A program made the translations under genes and the position numbers. The notes under the pieces are model-generated. The model worked only from the letters and a program-made list of their open reading frames with translations, was not told where the DNA came from and searched no databases. From Bifidobacterium pseudocatenulatum DSM 20438 = JCM 1200 = LMG 10505 (GTDB lineage Bacteria; Actinomycetota; Actinomycetes; Actinomycetales; Bifidobacteriaceae), in the NCBI RefSeq assembly GCF_001025215.1, contig NZ_AP012330.1:930001-994000 (forward strand): a DNA stretch of 64,000 nucleotides, written 5' to 3'. This document shows, piece after piece, positions 18,250 to 25,336 of this stretch (positions are counted from its first letter, which is position 1; the number at the start of each line of letters is the position of its first letter).

Positions 18250-19590
18250 ATGAACGCATCTCAAGAGAATCTTTGGCCGGCGCCGTTTGCCGGCAAGACG
18301 CTCGACGCCACCGTTGTGGTGCCGGGCAGCAAATCCCTGTCGAACCGCTATCTCATTCTTGCGGCTCTCGGGCATCGTCCCGTGCGACTGGTCGGCCTGT
18401 TGCGTTCGCGCGACACCGAGCTGATGATGGACGCATTGCGCGCGTTGGGAGTGCGCTGCGAAATCGATGAGCAGGTCGACACCACGGTTACGGTGGTGCC
18501 GCCATCCGACGGCCGGTTCCACGGTGGTACGAAGGTGTTCTGCGGTCTTGCGGGAACAGTGATGCGCTTTGTGCCTGGTCTTGCCATGTTCGCGGATGGT
18601 CCTGTGGATTTCGACGGTGACGAGCAGGCGTACGCGCGTCCGATGAAGCCCGTGTTGGACGGTCTTGAACAGTTGGGGGCATGCATCGAATACCACGGCG
18701 AGGAAGGGCGCCTGCCATTTACAATCACTCCACCTCAAACGGTGAGCCAGTGCGCCGAGCCGAGCGTAGTCAGCATTGATTCTTCGGGATCCTCGCAGTT
18801 TATTTCGGGACTATTGCTCATCGGCTCTCGAGTGCCAGGCGGTTTGGAACTGCATCACACGGGGGAGAAGACACCGAGTTTACCGCATATTCGCATGACT
18901 GTGGCCGATCTGCAAGGTTCCGGCGTGCGCGCCAACGCAGACGAACACGCCCGCGTATGGACCGTGCAGCCGGGAGCCGTGCAGTTGCCCGAAACCGTGA
19001 CGGTAGAACCTGACCTGTCGAATGCCGCCCCGTTCCTCGGCGCCGCGCTCATCGCCGGCGGAACCGTTCGCGTGCCTCACTGGCCGGAATCCACCACCCA
19101 GCCGGGCGGCCTGCTTCCCGGATACTTGGAACATATGGGCGCTGAAATCAGCTTCCCCGTGATCGACGGCGTCCGGTACTGCGAAGTGACCGGCAGCAGC
19201 CATATCAACGGCTTGGGTGATTTCGACCTGACTGCGGCCGGCGAGATTGCGCCATCGCTGGCCGCAATCCTGGTCTTCGCCGACAAGCCTACGCGCATGC
19301 TGGGCATCGGCCACTTGCGCGGCCACGAGACGAACCGTCTGGAAGCATTGGTCAACGAAATCACCAGAGTCGGGGGAGAAGCCCGTGAGCTGGCCGACGG
19401 TCTGGAGATCGTGCCAGTGCCGGCAACGAATCTCAAGCCCGCCAAAATGGAAACCTACGCGGACCATCGCATGGCGACGTTCGCCGCAATGCTTGGTCTG
19501 AGCATCAACGGCATCCAAGTCAAGAACATCGCGACCACCGCGAAAACGCTTCCCGATTTCGCGAATATGTGGACCAACATGCTTGCCTAG
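18250..19590 (+). CDS. aroA: 3-phosphoshikimate 1-carboxyvinyltransferase (EPSP synthase)
   Basis: Condenses shikimate 3-phosphate with phosphoenolpyruvate, the sixth step of the shikimate pathway. The 446-residue protein shows P-G-S-K-S-L-S-N-R at about residues 25-33, G-L-A-G-T-V-M-R-F, S-G-S-S-Q-F-I-S-G and the C-terminal D-H-R-M-A segment. The long frame reaches 18148, but MNASQENLW at 18250 is the natural start. TACGAT lies seven bases upstream of this ATG, consistent with a leaderless transcript. The other aro genes lie 39 kb away. Confidence 0.95.
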   Translation: MNASQENLWPAPFAGKTLDATVVVPGSKSLSNRYLILAALGHRPVRLVGLLRSRDTELMMDALRALGVRCEIDEQVDTTVTVVPPSDGRFHGGTKVFCGLAGTVMRFVPGLAMFADGPVDFDGDEQAYARPMKPVLDGLEQLGACIEYHGEEGRLPFTITPPQTVSQCAEPSVVSIDSSGSSQFISGLLLIGSRVPGGLELHHTGEKTPSLPHIRMTVADLQGSGVRANADEHARVWTVQPGAVQLPETVTVEPDLSNAAPFLGAALIAGGTVRVPHWPESTTQPGGLLPGYLEHMGAEISFPVIDGVRYCEVTGSSHINGLGDFDLTAAGEIAPSLAAILVFADKPTRMLGIGHLRGHETNRLEALVNEITRVGGEARELADGLEIVPVPATNLKPAKMETYADHRMATFAAMLGLSINGIQVKNIATTAKTLPDFANMWTNMLA

Positions 19591-20022
19591 CAAGGATTGT
19601 CAGAGATAATCCGCAAATAATCCACGATATTGAAAACGGTACGGAAATGTCCTTCCTCCGCAAAAACGGAGGAAGGACATTCTACGTTTGCACAGGATCG
19701 TAATCATTCTGCGGATGCCGCTATGTCAAGCCACGATGGTTCTTAGCTTTCCTGACACGGCTTGGCCTTGTCCGGCCCAACATGGCAAAGGTAGTGGCGC
19801 TCGCAAACGTCATAATGCCTACGAAAAACACGGAACCAATGGAAACCTGACACCGTACGTAAAGAGGTAAGCAGCGACGAGGCATCCGACACCTTGAGAG
19901 GTGTTATCTGGCTCGAGCCTAGAAGGCGGAAAGCATGATGAAGCCCCCGGAAGTTTCGCACTTTCGGGGGCTTCATCATATTGATTGCGATTTTGCGTTC
20001 AGTAACGAATCAGCTTGGAATC
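19591..20022. other. Intergenic region between aroA and the island
   Basis: No convincing gene. A hairpin ATGTCCTTCCTCCG with its complement lies at 19647-19680, a candidate aroA terminator without a T tract. A second strong hairpin is at 19935-19979. A minus-strand frame of about 47 codons in between contains one hydrophobic segment but lacks support. Confidence 0.5.
19935..19979 (-). terminator. Probable ancestral guaA terminator
   Basis: 19-bp inverted repeat ATGATGAAGCCCCCGGAAG with one mismatch and a seven-base loop. It sits about 45 bases beyond the leftmost guaA-type attachment core (20023). Before the island inserted it would have followed the guaA stop codon, so it is probably guaA's own terminator, now displaced by 13 kb. 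Confidence 0.55.
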
Positions 20023-20033
20023 ACTCCCACTCA
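20023..20033. repeat. Attachment-like core, chromosome-distal
   Basis: ACTCCCACTCA. Read on the minus strand it gives GAG-TGG-GAG-TGA, the guaA C-terminus Glu-Trp-Glu-stop. It marks the outer junction between chromosome and the tandem island. Confidence 0.6.
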
Positions 20034-20218
20034 CTTGTTCGAACTGGGAGAGGCATTTTGCGCCCCCTCTGAGCAAAAATTTTTCAACTTTTTTGAAAAT
20101 AAAAAAAGCCGCCTGTTTTAAATTTGAGGTCAACAGATGGCGGGTAGAAATTTTCATATTTATGATGTATAATATGTGATATTAAAGATTGATAAATCAG
20201 AATTCGTAGGTGCGATTG

Positions 20219-20254
20219 ATGAAAATTATTGAAGTTAAAGAAAATAAAAAACAA
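20219..20254 (+). pseudogene. 5' fragment of an interrupted GNAT acetyltransferase gene
   Basis: First twelve codons (MKIIEVKENKKQ) of an acetyltransferase gene whose remainder is at 23745-24152. The last eight bases, AAAAACAA, are the target duplication of the transposon that begins at 20255. Joining 20254 to 23745 restores one uninterrupted frame of 147 residues. A TATAAT box lies about 45 bases upstream. Confidence 0.8.
20247..20254. repeat. Target-site duplication, left copy
   Basis: AAAAACAA, identical to 23737-23744. The eight-base length matches the IS1595 family. Confidence 0.85.
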
Positions 20255-20320
20255 GGCTCTGTTAGACCAAGGTTGACTTTTTGACTTGTATTGTAGTTGC
20301 TGAGTAGCTACAATAGTGGT

Positions 20321-21379
20321 ATGAGAACGGGCAAGGTGGCGCGTATAGCCGATAGGGTCAGGAAGGAACTGGGCGAACTGACGCCGCAGGAGCGCGACCT
20401 TGCTGTCAAGGCGTTACGCGCCGCCCTGTACGAGGGGTTCGCGTTGGACGCGGCGACGAGCGACCCGAACCAGATGGAGGCGTGCGTGCGCTGCGGCAGC
20501 ATCCGCATCATCCGCAAAGGGCGTGGACGTGACGGCTCCCAGCGTTGGAAGTGCATGAACTGCAACAGGACGTTCGGCGTTCGCACGAACCGGGTGATGG
20601 GCATGAGCAAGCTCAAAGCGGGCGTATGGATGCGGTTCCTCGAATGCTTCGTGGATTGCCTGAGCTTGCGCAAGTGCGCCCAGCGTTGCGGAGTATGCCT
20701 GAAGACCGCGTTCCTCATGCGCCAGCGCGTCATCGAGTGCATCCGCCGATACACGCCCGTACTGCGTTCCGAGGCAGGCATGTCCGTCCAGTTGGACGAG
20801 ACGTACTTCCGTGAGAGCTTCAAAGGCAACCACACGAAGTCCGCCGTGTTCGTCATGCCCCGCAAGGCACACAAGCGCACCAAGGCATTAAGGAAGCGCG
20901 GTCTGTCGAAGGAGCAGATATGCGTGGCGACCGGAGTGGATGACGCAGGCCGGTCGTTCCTGACCGTATGCGGGCGCGGCATCATCTCCAAGGATCGCGC
21001 CATGAGCGCGTTGAAAGTCCACATCGGACGCGGCACCGACGTGCTGACCGACGGTGCGCCCGCCTACGTGAAACCGCTGGCCGAACTGGGCGCGAACCTC
21101 ACGCAAGCCTCCGCCGACGGTCACGCGATCAACAGGGTGAACACGCTGCACGCCCGTTTGGAGGATTTCATGTTCGGCTTCCACGGCGTGTCCACGAAGT
21201 ACCTGCAAGCCTACTTGGACTGGTTCCAATGGCTCGTCGCTTTTACCGATGGGTTCGGCGAGACCGACGACGACCGATTGCTTGCCCGCCAGCTCGGCAA
21301 CGGCCTGTACCGCATCCGCCGTCGCGACTACCAGCGTATGATGCCGCCGTACATGGAGTACTGGCAAAAAGCCGCATGA
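20321..21379 (+). CDS. IS1595-family transposase
   Basis: The 352-residue DDE-type transposase has an N-terminal zinc-binding C-x2-C ... C-x2-C (C-V-R-C near 50, C-M-N-C near 75) typical of IS1595. The catalytic ISXO2-like domain has Asp in Q-L-D-E-T-Y-F (about 160), Asp in L-T-D-G-A-P-A-Y (about 243) and a third acidic residue in A-R-L-E-D-F (about 281). I chose the ATG at 20321. TACAAT lies exactly six bases upstream, so it is probably leaderless. The left inverted repeat ends 44 bases before the start. The gene is intact and probably functional. Confidence 0.92.
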   Translation: MRTGKVARIADRVRKELGELTPQERDLAVKALRAALYEGFALDAATSDPNQMEACVRCGSIRIIRKGRGRDGSQRWKCMNCNRTFGVRTNRVMGMSKLKAGVWMRFLECFVDCLSLRKCAQRCGVCLKTAFLMRQRVIECIRRYTPVLRSEAGMSVQLDETYFRESFKGNHTKSAVFVMPRKAHKRTKALRKRGLSKEQICVATGVDDAGRSFLTVCGRGIISKDRAMSALKVHIGRGTDVLTDGAPAYVKPLAELGANLTQASADGHAINRVNTLHARLEDFMFGFHGVSTKYLQAYLDWFQWLVAFTDGFGETDDDRLLARQLGNGLYRIRRRDYQRMMPPYMEYWQKAA

Positions 21380-21434
21380 CATCGTGCATACGATGTACAG
21401 TCAGAACATCGAAACATAGGACAAGGAGGCGCGT

Positions 21435-21614
21435 ATGGCGAGCATACCCACCACGACCATGAGGATAGAACCCCAGCTCAAAGAGGAATCCAGCCAAGTG
21501 CTCGAAGACCTGGGACTCACCCTTTCCGGCGCGGTCACCATCTTTCTCAAGGCCGTGGTCAGGGAACAGGGGCTCCCGTTCGAGGTCAAGAAGGAAACCT
21601 CGAATGGCAGATAA
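21435..21614 (+). CDS. RelB/DinJ-like ribbon-helix-helix protein
   Basis: A 59-residue protein with the ribbon-helix-helix pattern T-T-M-R-I-E-P-Q-L-K-E followed by L-G-L-T-L-S-G-A-V-T-I-F-L-K, typical of RelB/DinJ antitoxins. AAGGAGG precedes the ATG. No toxin gene follows. Instead its last codons overlap the methyltransferase ATG by 11 bases. Inference: it may be a transcriptional regulator of the restriction-modification genes, playing the part of a C protein, or an orphan antitoxin. Confidence 0.7.
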   Translation: MASIPTTTMRIEPQLKEESSQVLEDLGLTLSGAVTIFLKAVVREQGLPFEVKKETSNGR

Positions 21615-22713
21615 GGTCATCCGCATCAAAGACCTCCGTCCTCAAGACGTGCGTGGCGACCGATATACGCTGCATCGCGGAAACGTACTCGATGCGTATC
21701 CGGATTGGGAGGCCCCTGACCTGATAGTCAGCGATGGGGCCTATGGCGTGCGAGGATTCCGAGGTGATACCGTGAGTGCAGATGGACTCGTGGACTGGTA
21801 TGCGCCCCATGTGGCCCAATGGTCGAAACGGGCGAAACCTTCGACCTCGCTGTGGTTCTGGAACACCGAGGTCGGCTGGGCCACGGTGCATCCGCTGTTG
21901 GAGGCGAACGGCTGGGAGTACGTGCAACTGGTCACTTGGGACAAGGGGCTGTCGCATATCGCGGGCAACGTGAACGGCAACACCATTCGACAATTCCCCG
22001 TGGTCACCGAGGTTTCCGCCCTGTACCGGCGCAAGCTGACGCTTCCTGCGGAAGACGGCAACGTGCTTGGAGTGCAGCAATGGCTACGGGCTGAATGGCA
22101 ACGCTCAGGACTGCCCCTCTACCGTGCGAACGAGGCGTGCGGGGTGAAGAACGCTGCAACCCGCAAGTATCTCACCGCTGACTGGCTGTGGTATTGGCCG
22201 CCCGGAGAGATGGTCGAGCGCATGGCCGAGTATACGAAGGCCAACGGCAAACCCACGAATCGCCCCTACTTTTCCGTCGACGGGCACACCGAGATCACCG
22301 CCGAACGATGGGACTCCCTCCGCGCCGTATGGAATCACGTCAACGGGTTGACCAACGTGTGGTCACGCCCACCGCTTCACGACGGAGAACGCCTCAAGGG
22401 GACCCTGCAACGCAGCGCGCCACGAGTCTACAAACCCTCCAAACAATCAGCGGCGCATCTCAACCAGAAGCCTCTGGATTTCATGGACCGTCAGATTCAC
22501 GCCGCATCCAATAAGGGGGATGTGGTCTGGGAGCCATTCGGCGGGCTGGCGTCCGCATCCGTCGCTGCCGTGCTCACCGGTCGCATCGCCTATACGGCGG
22601 AAATCGACGAGGAATTCCAGAACCTGGCCCTTGGACGATTGGCGGAAGCCGAAGACGAGTACGACACGAAAAACGCAAATGACACGATGACCCTCGAAAG
22701 AAGGCAGGCATGA
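21604..22713 (+). CDS. DNA methyltransferase (beta-class motif order)
   Basis: Site-specific DNA methyltransferase that presumably protects host DNA from the adjacent nuclease. In the 369-residue protein the catalytic motif IV-like D-L-I-V-S-D-G-A-Y-G lies at about 39-48, before the AdoMet-binding motif W-E-P-F-G-G-L-A-S at about 308-316. This is the order of beta-class amino-methyltransferases (N4-cytosine or N6-adenine). D-G-A-Y replaces the usual D/S-P-P-Y, and P-F-G-G replaces F-x-G-x-G. Its start overlaps the RHH gene and its end overlaps the nuclease gene by four bases (ATGA), so the three are coupled. Confidence 0.82.
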   Translation: MADKVIRIKDLRPQDVRGDRYTLHRGNVLDAYPDWEAPDLIVSDGAYGVRGFRGDTVSADGLVDWYAPHVAQWSKRAKPSTSLWFWNTEVGWATVHPLLEANGWEYVQLVTWDKGLSHIAGNVNGNTIRQFPVVTEVSALYRRKLTLPAEDGNVLGVQQWLRAEWQRSGLPLYRANEACGVKNAATRKYLTADWLWYWPPGEMVERMAEYTKANGKPTNRPYFSVDGHTEITAERWDSLRAVWNHVNGLTNVWSRPPLHDGERLKGTLQRSAPRVYKPSKQSAAHLNQKPLDFMDRQIHAASNKGDVVWEPFGGLASASVAAVLTGRIAYTAEIDEEFQNLALGRLAEAEDEYDTKNANDTMTLERRQA

Positions 22714-23642
22714 CCGATTACGACGGCAAGGACCGACCTGAACACTACGAGCTTCCCGACGGGGACGAACGGACCGAACTCCGCAACGGCATAGTCCGAG
22801 CATTGTATGCCCTTCCAATGCACTTCACATCGCCCATCAACGTCGAAGGCATCGAGGTCAATGACCTATTCTCAATCAATACACTGCTCGGCGGCACCAT
22901 CGAGGCCCAGACCGTCATGCTGTTGAACTCCCTGCGCAGTATATGGGACCCGCAAGGCAAATGGGCGGACAAAGAATTCCGACGCTATCCCGAATCCTTC
23001 CCGGACGTAAGGCTTGTAGGCTCCAACAAGGATGATTCGCCGCTCATCGGCATCGAACTGAAAGGGTGGTATCTGCTTTCCAAGGAATCCGAGCCATCTC
23101 TACGATACAAGGCATCAGCCGACGCAGTGACTGAATGGGACTTAATCTGCTGTGTTCCTTGGGGATTGTCCAACGTTCTCAGCGGCAAGCCCGTGGTCTA
23201 CGAACCCTACGTCGAACAGGCGAAATTCGCCTCCGACATGCGCACTTACTACTGGAATCATCGCAGAGGAGACAACTCCAAACGAGACTGTGGCATCCAT
23301 CATCCGGAAACCACCCCGTATCCCAAACCGGGAACGCAATATGTTGATGTTCCCAATCAAGACGGAGGAGGCAACTTTGGGCGTATCGCCAGAGTGGATG
23401 GTCTCATGGCGAATTGGGTGGACGAATCCATGGACACGCTCATGGCGGGTATCGAAGCGAAGTACTGGGTGTCGTTCTTCAAGCTATTCTCAGAAGGCAG
23501 GCCAAAAGAGGAAATCGAAGCGGAATTGAGCAACATCGCTCGCAAGGTGCGTCAGGCTGGCCGGCCCGACCACAAGGCGTCCATGCTGGAAGAGCAGCTA
23601 CTCGCACATTTGAGCGCCATCGTCGATCTGTCCCTGAAGTAG
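22710..23642 (+). CDS. Type II restriction endonuclease-like PD-(D/E)XK protein
   Basis: The 310-residue protein overlaps the methyltransferase gene by four bases. The core F-P-D-V-R-L-V (Asp near 99), then about 15 residues, then I-G-I-E-L-K-G (Glu and Lys near 113-115) is a PD-(D/E)XK nuclease signature. The rest shows no recognised domain. Function as the restriction partner is inferred from the core motif and the coupled methyltransferase. The recognition sequence cannot be deduced. A terminator and the right inverted repeat follow within 100 bases. Confidence 0.75.
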   Translation: MTDYDGKDRPEHYELPDGDERTELRNGIVRALYALPMHFTSPINVEGIEVNDLFSINTLLGGTIEAQTVMLLNSLRSIWDPQGKWADKEFRRYPESFPDVRLVGSNKDDSPLIGIELKGWYLLSKESEPSLRYKASADAVTEWDLICCVPWGLSNVLSGKPVVYEPYVEQAKFASDMRTYYWNHRRGDNSKRDCGIHHPETTPYPKPGTQYVDVPNQDGGGNFGRIARVDGLMANWVDESMDTLMAGIEAKYWVSFFKLFSEGRPKEEIEAELSNIARKVRQAGRPDHKASMLEEQLLAHLSAIVDLSLK

Positions 23643-23653
23643 ACTGACATTTA

Positions 23654-23691
23654 CCCGCTTGTTTGCTTTTCAACATAGTTAAACAAGCGGG
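23654..23691 (+). terminator. Terminator inside the transposon's right end
   Basis: Inverted repeat CCCGCTTGTTT with a 16-base loop, followed by TTTTT. It ends transcription of the cassette before the right inverted repeat. Confidence 0.8.
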
Positions 23692-23736
23692 TTTTTGTCA
23701 TATATCCTCTTAGGTCAACCTTGGTCTAACAGAGCC

Positions 23737-23744
23737 AAAAACAA
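23737..23744. repeat. Target-site duplication, right copy
   Basis: AAAAACAA, identical to 20247-20254. Confidence 0.85.
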
Positions 23745-24152
23745 TATCTTGATTTGCTCCTATTAGCAGATGAGCAGGAAGATATGGTTGACCGTTATCT
23801 TGATAACGGCAAGATGTATGTACTTGATGATAATGGGGTCAAGTGTGAGTGTGTCATAACCGATAAAGAAAATGACATACTTGAAATCAAGAACATTGCG
23901 ACGGTTCCAGAATATCAAGGGAAAGGTTATGCAAGAGCCTTAATTGAGTTTATTGTTAATAATTACAGAGAGCAATATGCCATTCTGCAAGTGGGAACGG
24001 GCGATAGCCCACTGACAATACCATTTTATGAAAAGTGTGGTTTTGTCCGTTCGCATATCATATCAAATTTCTTTATAGATAATTATGACCACCCAATCTA
24101 TGAGAGTGGAATACAGTTGGTAGATATGGTGTATTTGCAAAGACCGTTATAA
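23745..24152 (+). pseudogene. 3' part of the interrupted GNAT acetyltransferase gene
   Basis: Contains 135 codons of a Firmicutes-like GNAT N-acetyltransferase, with the acetyl-CoA binding motif V-P-E-Y-Q-G-K-G-Y-A and the later P-F-Y-E-K-C-G-F. The first twelve codons are stranded 3.5 kb upstream, across the transposon. No new start or ribosome site replaces them, so the protein is presumably not made. The low GC and A/T-ending codons differ strongly from the host. Its substrate is unknown. Confidence 0.8.
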
Positions 24153-24183
24153 TTTAAATTCAAGTTTATGGAGAGTCACCGTT

Positions 24184-24609
24184 ATGATTAGAGAATTTAA
24201 AAGGGATGATATAAATAAAGTTGCAGATATATGGTTGGATACAAATATAAAGGCACATAATTTTATCCCCGCCGAATACTGGAAAAGCAATTTCAAATCA
24301 GCAAAAGAAGCGCTGTTACTAGCAGAGGTTTATGTGTATGAGTATGATACAGAAATACAGGGTTTTATAGGGTTAAATGATGAATATGTTGAGGGCATTT
24401 TTGTTTCTGGTGAAATGCAATCGCAGGGTATAGGTAAAATTCTGCTGAATTATGCAAAGGATAAAAGGAATAAGTTGCACTTGAACGTATACCAAAAGAA
24501 CGCACGGGCAATATCTTTTTATAAGAGAGAAGGATTTGAGATTCAGCATAGTGGCTTAGATGAGGCTACCGGAGAAAAAGATTATGTAATGACATGGCAA
24601 CACAAATAG
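24184..24609 (+). CDS. GNAT N-acetyltransferase (YjaB-like)
   Basis: The 141-residue acetyltransferase follows the broken GNAT gene after 31 bases, with GGAGAG before the ATG. Motif A is E-M-Q-S-Q-G-I-G-K-I-L-L near 77-88, and the C-terminal N-A-R-A-I-S-F-Y-K-R-E-G-F is typical of the superfamily. The opening M-I-R-E-F-K-R-D-D-I-N resembles YjaB-type enzymes. Low GC and A-rich codons point to Firmicutes origin. Its acceptor is unknown. A hairpin terminator follows directly. Confidence 0.8.
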   Translation: MIREFKRDDINKVADIWLDTNIKAHNFIPAEYWKSNFKSAKEALLLAEVYVYEYDTEIQGFIGLNDEYVEGIFVSGEMQSQGIGKILLNYAKDKRNKLHLNVYQKNARAISFYKREGFEIQHSGLDEATGEKDYVMTWQHK

Positions 24610-24633
24610 AAATTCCAGTTTATCGAACTAAAA

Positions 24634-24668
24634 CATAAGACCGCTTACATCGTGTAGGCGGTCTTATG
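24634..24668 (+). terminator. Terminator after the second GNAT gene
   Basis: Inverted repeat CATAAGACCGC(T)TAC with its complement and a five-base loop. The gene on the opposite strand ends at 24680, so it may act in both directions. Confidence 0.75.
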
Positions 24669-24679
24669 TCGTGGCAAGA

Positions 24680-24857
24680 TTATTTGATTTTGAGCTTTCT
24701 TTTCTTGGCAGAAAGCACTTTGCAGAGAACATCATCGACGGCGTCGGTGTATCTGCCTTGTTCAATCAATTTGTTTTTTTTTAGATTTATAAGGAAAGCA
24801 ACAATTTCGTTTCTTTCTTTTGTACTTAAATATATATGGTATTTTTTCTGTTTTCAT
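24680..24857 (-). pseudogene. Small frameshifted gene of Firmicutes type
   Basis: On the minus strand an ATG after GAGGTGG starts MKTEKIPYI. The sensible continuation (YLSTKERNEIVAF...IEQGRYTDAVDDV...KRKLKIK) lies in a different frame. The break falls in a TATATATA run and is consistent with loss of one TA unit. The reconstructed product is a small basic protein of about 60 residues of unknown role, of a kind seen near resistance determinants in Firmicutes elements. I give no function. Confidence 0.45.
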
Positions 24858-24925
24858 ACTATCCACCTCGCTGTTTTATCTGATTTGATGATATATTAAA
24901 GAGAAAATTTTATCAAATATGCAAA

Positions 24926-24962
24926 AAGGCTTCTGCCCAAAACAGGGCAAAAGCCTTAAAAA
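24926..24962. terminator. Hairpin between the small gene and the element boundary
   Basis: Inverted repeat AAGGCTTCTGCCC with GGGCAAAAGCCTT (one mismatch), flanked by A and T runs. Confidence 0.65.
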
Positions 24963-24990
24963 TTATGCGATTTTTAGGTTTAGTTGCAAG

Positions 24991-25103
24991 CCAAGGGGGA
25001 CTATTCCATCTGTTGCAAAATCGGTTGCCCGAAAAGTACCAAGTCCCGAAACCCGCATAAATACTGGGTTTTTCGGCACATCTAAACCAAGGGGAACTAC
25101 TCC
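24991..25103. repeat. Direct repeat at the inner island junction
   Basis: CCAAGGGGGACTATTCC at 24991-25007 recurs with two changes at 25087-25103, where it runs into the attachment core. In both copies the minus strand places TTTTGC near the core, so the left copy may be a decayed attachment site from an older insertion. Confidence 0.5.
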
Positions 25104-25109
25104 CACTCG
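25099..25109. repeat. Attachment-like core between the two island units
   Basis: ACTCCCACTCG. The minus strand reads GAG-TGG-GAG-TAG (Glu-Trp-Glu-stop), matching the guaA end with another stop codon. It is the left end of the tet(W) element. Confidence 0.65.
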
Positions 25110-25211
25110 CAAAATGAAACTTAATTCTAAACGCTTTTGTTTGGGGAATTTGATACCATTTGATTTTTCCTGATACCTATTATCCTTATCCTATGGGCTT
25201 GCCGAACTTTT

Positions 25212-25245
25212 GCTATCATTTGGCTATCAAGGAAATGGCTATCAA
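25212..25245. repeat. Arm-type integrase site candidates, left end
   Basis: GCTATCA(A) at 25212, 25223 and 25238 in the same direction. The first two are spaced 11 bp apart, as are two copies at the right end. This resembles arm-binding sites of tyrosine integrases. Confidence 0.5.
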
Positions 25246-25336
25246 CGGTAAAATTAGATTGGTTTCTCTGGTGGTTTACAACTACATTTTACCACGAAAG
25301 ACAGGGAAATGCAATAACCTTCCTCGCTGTGGTGTA

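Larger units (their letters stand above)
20255..23736 (+). mobile_element. IS1595-family transposon carrying a restriction-modification cassette
   Basis: The 3,482-bp element has perfect 23-bp terminal inverted repeats at 20255-20277 and 23714-23736, starting GGCTCTGTTAGACC. It is flanked by 8-bp direct repeats AAAAACAA. It holds four genes in one direction: transposase, RHH/RelB-like protein, DNA methyltransferase and PD-(D/E)XK nuclease, with a terminator just inside the right repeat. Its GC content is high and host-like, in contrast to the low-GC gene it interrupts. IS1595 members with passenger genes (transporter IS) are known; this cargo is a complete type II-like system. Intact ends and gene frames suggest recent movement. 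Confidence 0.9.
20023..25100. mobile_element. Integrase-less island unit (CIME-like remnant)
   Basis: Segment bounded by attachment-like cores at 20023 and 25099. It contains low-GC Firmicutes-like DNA: two GNAT genes, a frameshifted small gene and terminators, with no integrase or relaxase. The first GNAT gene is interrupted by the IS1595-family transposon. It is best explained as a decayed or cis-mobilizable element that entered guaA first and now sits beside the tet(W) element. Confidence 0.5.

Noticed and set aside
24666..24899. Plus-strand hydrophobic frame of 77 codons
   Set aside because: Antisense to the small frameshifted gene. Its hydrophobicity comes from the A-rich complement.
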